Part shown: positions 30,560 through 33,814 of the stretch, piece by piece
Layout: the number at the start of each line of letters is the position of its first letter
Numbering within the stretch: position 1 is the first letter of the stretch
From: Bacteroidaceae bacterium
GTDB lineage: Bacteria; Bacteroidota; Bacteroidia; Bacteroidales; Bacteroidaceae
Length of the DNA stretch: 33,814 nucleotides
Assembly: GCA_017529865.1 (NCBI GenBank)
Contig: JAFXNA010000040.1
Location: 1 to 33,814 of the forward strand
Reading direction: 5' to 3'
Position numbers and translations under genes: made by a program
The notes under the pieces: generated by a model
Seen by the model: only the letters and a program-made list of their open reading frames with translations
Database searches by the model: none
What the model was told of the DNA's origin: nothing

Positions 30560-31750
30560 ATGCAATTACCACAGGATTTTATCCTTCAGATGCAAGCCAT
30601 CCTCGGCTCCGACCAACTCCAGCAACTGCTGGCAGCTATCGACAGTCCTAGTCCTACTACCATCCGCATCAATCCGGCGAAAGCCGACCGAGCAATGTTG
30701 GATTGTACTGAGGCCGAACAGGTGCCTTGGTGTGACGAAGGAGTCTACCTGCTCCAACGCCCTTCGTTCACCCTCGATCCTCTGTTCCATGCAGGGGCAT
30801 ATTATGTCCAGGAAGCTTCATCCATGTTCATAGCCCATCTGCTTCGCAAGTATGTGGGCGATGCTGATGTCACGGCTCTCGACCTCTGTGCCGCTCCGGG
30901 AGGTAAGTCCACTCTGCTACAGGCATACCTGTCAGCAGGTTCCACCCTCATTGCCAACGAAATCATGCCCAAGCGAGCATGGATCCTGCGTGAAAACATC
31001 AGCAAGTGGGGTGGGGGAAACGTGCTGGTCACCAACAACCGCCCAGAGGACTTCCGAAAGATGCGTGAGGCGTTCGACCTCATCCTCTGCGATGTACCGT
31101 GCTCAGGTGAAGGGATGTTCCGCAAGGACGAAGGAGCCATCCGCGACTGGTCTCTGCAGAATGTCGAGATGTGCGCCGAGCGTCAGCGTGACATCGTAGC
31201 CGACATCTGGGACTGCCTCCGACCAGGTGGACTGATGATTTACAGCACCTGCACCTACAACACCCACGAAGACGAAGAGAACGTCCGCTGGATTCGTGAC
31301 CAGTTGGGGGCCGACATCCTTCCCTGCTGTGCACAGCCAGAGTGGAATGTCGTCGGCAATCTCATAGGCGACGACTTCGACTGCTGCCATTTCTTCCCAC
31401 ATCGCATCCAGGGCGAAGGCTTCTTCTGCGCCATCCTCCGCAAGCATGGTTCCTCTCTTCACTCTTCACGTTCCACTCTTCACTCTTCACTTTCCTCCCT
31501 CCGCCTCCTTCCTGATCCTCTTTTCACTCTTCACTCTTCACTCTCCACTGTTGACATTGACCACGACACCGCCCTTCGATATCTTCGTGGTGAAGCCCTC
31601 ACACTTCCAGCCGATACCCCTCGCGGTCTCGTCACCATCACCCATCGTCAGCTCCCCCTCGGACTCGCCAAGAACATCGGCTCCCGTGCCAACAATCTCT
31701 ATCCCAAAGAGTGGCGTATAAGAATGCAAATAGAAAGAACAAAGGATTAA
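30560..31750 (+). CDS. RsmF-like 16S rRNA (cytosine-C5) methyltransferase with linker insertion
   Basis: 396 residues from MQLPQDFILQMQAILG. The NOL1/NOP2/Sun methyltransferase core has DLCAAPGGKST (SAM site), DVPCSGEGMFRKD (Cys that releases product) and YSTCTYNTHEDEENV (catalytic Cys). The C-terminal RsmF/PUA-like part runs from DTALRYLRGEALTLP to GSRANNLYPKEWRIR. Between the two lies a low-complexity stretch of about 35 residues rich in Ser, Leu and His (HSSRSTLHSS, TLHSSLSTV), encoded by CTCTTCACT repeats; it resembles a spacer repeat taken into the reading frame at a domain boundary. Confidence 0.92.
   Translation: MQLPQDFILQMQAILGSDQLQQLLAAIDSPSPTTIRINPAKADRAMLDCTEAEQVPWCDEGVYLLQRPSFTLDPLFHAGAYYVQEASSMFIAHLLRKYVGDADVTALDLCAAPGGKSTLLQAYLSAGSTLIANEIMPKRAWILRENISKWGGGNVLVTNNRPEDFRKMREAFDLILCDVPCSGEGMFRKDEGAIRDWSLQNVEMCAERQRDIVADIWDCLRPGGLMIYSTCTYNTHEDEENVRWIRDQLGADILPCCAQPEWNVVGNLIGDDFDCCHFFPHRIQGEGFFCAILRKHGSSLHSSRSTLHSSLSSLRLLPDPLFTLHSSLSTVDIDHDTALRYLRGEALTLPADTPRGLVTITHRQLPLGLAKNIGSRANNLYPKEWRIRMQIERTKD
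31450..31551. repeat. CTCTTCACT-type repeat inside the rsmF-like gene
   Basis: Six or more reiterations of CTCTTCACT/CTTCACTTT form two blocks separated by a C-rich segment (31491-31519). The reverse complement, AGTGAAAAGTGAA, is the spacer repeat seen before asnB (11934-11963). Confidence 0.8.
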
Positions 31751-31759
31751 AAAAATAAA

Positions 31760-31800
31760 AAAATTATGAATTATGCATTATGCGCTATGCATTATCATTT
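31760..31800. repeat. TATGAATTATGCATTATG-type spacer repeat
   Basis: Reiterated ATTATGMATT/GCATTATG units between the rsmF-like gene and the gene at 31870. Similar units occur at 30502-30527 and in the argC-argD spacer (22573-22588). Confidence 0.7.
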
Positions 31801-31808
31801 TTTTTTAC

Positions 31809-31816
31809 TATCTTTG
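31809..31816 (+). promoter_or_regulatory. Possible -7 element of the gene at 31870
   Basis: TATCTTTG followed by C, about 54 bases before the ATG. The expected -33 position lies in repeat sequence without TTTG. Confidence 0.45.
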
Positions 31817-31869
31817 CAACCCTGATAACTATAAACATTAAACTATAAACTTTAATAGTCAACATAATT

Positions 31870-32433
31870 ATGAACTTATACATTCGATATTTTGATCAAG
31901 ACACACTGGCAACCAACATGGACGAGGCTGTCGCATTCCTTGAGACCGTTAAAGACCTGAAACTCACTGGCGAAGTCATCAATCGCGTCAGCGGATTCTA
32001 CTCCTCCAACAATCAGTATCCCTATCGACTCAAGGTAGGCTACTCCAACTATATTCTCTTCCTCAAGACCGAAGCCGAAACCCTTGAGGAATTCAAGGAA
32101 CTCGAACGCATCCGCAACGAGCAGAAAGCAGCAGGTATCTATCAGCCCGAGAAGAAGAAGTCCGTACTAGAACTCATGGCCGAACCCAACCCAGGTTGGT
32201 ACGATGCCGTCCTCTCCTTCAAGCGTGTCGTACCTATCAAGGAAACCAATAAGTTCCAGTATCTCGACACCCGCTTCCGTGCCAAGCTTAAGGCACAAAG
32301 CCCCCTCGACTGCTATGAGCGCATCGTCGAACACCTCCGCAACCGTCAGGATGTCGACCCTCGAAGCCAGTTCCCCTCAGCCAAAAGCAATAACTTCGAG
32401 TATACCTTCCTCGGTGATTCCCCGGAAGCATGA
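31870..32433 (+). CDS. Conserved-looking protein of unknown function
   Basis: 187 residues, cytoplasmic (no signal or membrane segment). It starts MNLYIRYFDQDTLATNMDEAVAFL and continues with a charged helix (EELERIRNEQKAAG-like) and a C-terminal region ending FEYTFLGDSPEA. The composition is like that of a normal housekeeping protein, with mixed helices and strands and no motif I can assign. It has its own possible promoter and a good terminator, so it is likely monocistronic. Confidence 0.75.
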   Translation: MNLYIRYFDQDTLATNMDEAVAFLETVKDLKLTGEVINRVSGFYSSNNQYPYRLKVGYSNYILFLKTEAETLEEFKELERIRNEQKAAGIYQPEKKKSVLELMAEPNPGWYDAVLSFKRVVPIKETNKFQYLDTRFRAKLKAQSPLDCYERIVEHLRNRQDVDPRSQFPSAKSNNFEYTFLGDSPEA

Positions 32434-32449
32434 AGTAAGAAACAAGACA

Positions 32450-32475
32450 AGGTGTAGCCAAGCTACACCTTTCTT
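32450..32475 (+). terminator. Intrinsic terminator
   Basis: AGGTGTAGC (32450-32458), loop CAA, GCTACACCT (32462-32470), then TTCTT. It lies 17 bases after the stop of the gene at 31870-32433. Confidence 0.85.
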
Positions 32476-32502
32476 CATACAATCGCCGACCCAACAACAA
32501 TC

Positions 32503-32570
32503 TTCCTCTATTAACCTCAATAACCTATAACCATTATCAATTAACCTATTAAGCCATTAACCTATTAAAG
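32503..32570. repeat. A/T-rich spacer with ATTAACCTATTAA units
   Basis: Four or five imperfect units of (A)TTAACCT(A)TAA in succession. The rest of the 300-base spacer up to the ATPase gene holds the direct repeat at 32613-32662 and a promoter; I see no gene in it. Confidence 0.6.
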
Positions 32571-32612
32571 ATATTGAAGAAATAAGGGAAAAATGTAAGT
32601 TTTTGAGTTAAA

Positions 32613-32662
32613 AATCATTGGAAAAGTGTCATTTTTGAACTAAATAATCATTGGAAAAGTGT
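32613..32662. repeat. 17-bp direct repeat upstream of the AAA ATPase gene
   Basis: AATCATTGGAAAAGTGT occurs at 32613-32629 and again at 32646-32662, a 33-base period (about three helical turns). It lies 40-90 bases ahead of the -7 element, a position suited to an operator or activator site. Confidence 0.8.
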
Positions 32663-32679
32663 ATTTTCGTTTTCGTTTT

Positions 32680-32711
32680 CTTGTTGGATAATGTAATTTT
32701 TACTATATTTG
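32680..32711 (+). promoter_or_regulatory. Promoter of the AAA ATPase gene
   Basis: CTTG (32680-32683), 20 bases, TATATTTG (32704-32711). The -33 element departs from TTTG by one base. The ATG follows 25 bases after the -7 element. Confidence 0.6.
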
Positions 32712-32735
32712 CAGCCGGAAATAACATCATTGAGT

Positions 32736-33814
32736 ATGATAGAAAGAAAGGCAAACGAGTCGATTCGCGACTTTTTCAAGAATGAGAAACGTGCACTGCT
32801 GGTAACAGGAGCCCGTCAGGTAGGCAAGACCTTCGCTATCCGCAAGATTGGCAAAGAATGTTTCGAGCAGGTTGTAGAAATTAATTTCATCGAGCAACCT
32901 GAAGCCATTACTCTTTTCAGTGAACCCAAGGACGCCAAGGGTATATTACTTCGCCTTTCGGCATTCACTCACAAGCAACTGATTCCTGGCAAGACACTGA
33001 TATTCTTCGACGAGGTGCAGGAGTGCAAGGAGATTGTTACTGCCATCAAGTTCCTGGTTGATGAAGGTAGCTACCGTTATGTGATGAGCGGCTCGCTGTT
33101 GGGTGTCGAACTCAAGGACATCAGGAGCGTACCTGTTGGCTATATGGGCGAACTCGAAATGTATCCACTCGACCTGCAGGAGTTTGCCACCGCTGTTGGT
33201 ATCAGCAGCGATGTACAGGCTCATTTGCGTGAGTGCTTCGAGCAGCAAAAGCCTGTCGACAACTTTATCCACGAGCGTATGATGGAGTTGGTGCGCCTCT
33301 ATCTGATTGTGGGCGGAATGCCAGCTGCCGTTCAGCGCTACCTGGATACCAACAACCTTCGGCGGGTTTTGGGCGAGCAGCGTGACATCATCCGCGCCTA
33401 CAAACGTGACATTACGAAATACGACCCCAAGAAGAAACTGCTGATAGAGGAGATCTACGACCTGATTCCCTCAGAACTCAATGCCAAGACCAAGCGTTTC
33501 ATTCTTAAAGAGTTGAATGAAAAAGCCCGTTTCAGTCGCTATGAAAGTGGTTTTCTGTGGCTGAAAGATGCTGGCGTGGCCCTTCCTACTTATAATATCG
33601 AGGAGCCCAGACTGCCCTTGTTGTTGAACAAACAACGCAATCTGTTCAAGCTCTTCCTCAACGATGTCGGCCTTCTGGCAGCTATGTATGGCGGCGATAT
33701 CCAGTTGCGATTGTTAGAGAAGGATACCAACATCAACTTCGGCGCTGTATTCGAGAATCTTGTGGCGCAGGAACTCTATGCTCATGGCTTTGCACAGGAT
33801 CACGACCTGTTCTA
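32736..33814 (+). CDS. AAA ATPase of the DUF4143 type, 3' end outside window
   Basis: 359 codons are open to the window edge; family members are usually 380-450 residues, so only the end is missing. Walker A is VTGARQVGKT at about 25-34 and Walker B is LIFFDEVQE at about 88-96, followed by the sensor-like YVMSGSLLG. The rest matches the DUF4143 part (NFGAVFENLVAQEL near the visible end), which in this family carries a nuclease-like PD-(D/E)XK fold. The family is common and highly duplicated in Bacteroidetes and of unknown role; links to toxin-antitoxin or defence functions are only suggestions in general. Confidence 0.88.
   Translation, partial: MIERKANESIRDFFKNEKRALLVTGARQVGKTFAIRKIGKECFEQVVEINFIEQPEAITLFSEPKDAKGILLRLSAFTHKQLIPGKTLIFFDEVQECKEIVTAIKFLVDEGSYRYVMSGSLLGVELKDIRSVPVGYMGELEMYPLDLQEFATAVGISSDVQAHLRECFEQQKPVDNFIHERMMELVRLYLIVGGMPAAVQRYLDTNNLRRVLGEQRDIIRAYKRDITKYDPKKKLLIEEIYDLIPSELNAKTKRFILKELNEKARFSRYESGFLWLKDAGVALPTYNIEEPRLPLLLNKQRNLFKLFLNDVGLLAAMYGGDIQLRLLEKDTNINFGAVFENLVAQELYAHGFAQDHDLF

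Overview
The window looks like a chromosomal segment of a Prevotella-like member of the Bacteroidales. The grounds are: promoters of the Bacteroidetes type (TTTG, 19-20 nt, TAnnTTTG) without clear Shine-Dalgarno sites, a type III glutamine synthetase, an argR-GNAT-argG-argC-argD cluster, efp divergent from rpmH, a TPR/membrane/HTH lipoprotein regulator, an OprO/P-type porin, and many A/T-rich or G/C-palindromic intergenic repeats. I saw no rRNA, tRNA, CRISPR array or insertion sequence.

Region 1 (1-6945, minus strand) is a probable operon read from a good promoter at 6905-6938. It encodes a small DUF3244-like secreted protein, a UDP-xylose synthase, an effector-like protein with a papain-like C-terminus, a membrane-anchored unknown, a GT14 glycosyltransferase fused to a methyltransferase, a second effector-like protein with a JAMM-like C-terminus, and a secreted unknown cut by the window edge. 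The two effector-like proteins share an N-terminal leader ending in a Gly-Gly motif but have unrelated C-terminal domains. I propose a secreted, perhaps xylosylated, effector system. A TPR-HTH lipoprotein regulator (7050-8795) lies just upstream.

Region 2 (9128-16105, plus strand) is a nitrogen-assimilation operon: P-II, AmtB, an outer-membrane barrel protein, AsnB and GlnN (GSIII). Between its promoter and the first gene is a 41-codon open frame with 13 consecutive Asn/Gln codons, followed by a strong intrinsic terminator. By eye, three mutually exclusive helices can be drawn there. This is the classical layout of ribosome-mediated attenuation, here apparently sensing charged tRNA for Asn and Gln, the products of AsnB and GlnN. 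I regard it as the most striking element of the window.

Region 3 (16113-26016) holds a GH3 glucosidase, efp and rpmH with divergent promoters, a small secreted unknown, a porin, and the arginine operon argR-GNAT-argG-argC-argD with an ArgR-box-like inverted repeat over the argR promoter. Region 4 (26079-33814) holds lpxH, a SufT/DUF59 gene, radC, a GT2 glycosyltransferase and cstA on the minus strand, then an RsmF-like rRNA methyltransferase, an unknown and an incomplete DUF4143-type AAA ATPase on the plus strand. Several genes (the sufT-like gene, the rsmF-like gene and one effector leader) appear to carry in-frame insertions of the repeat families otherwise found between genes.
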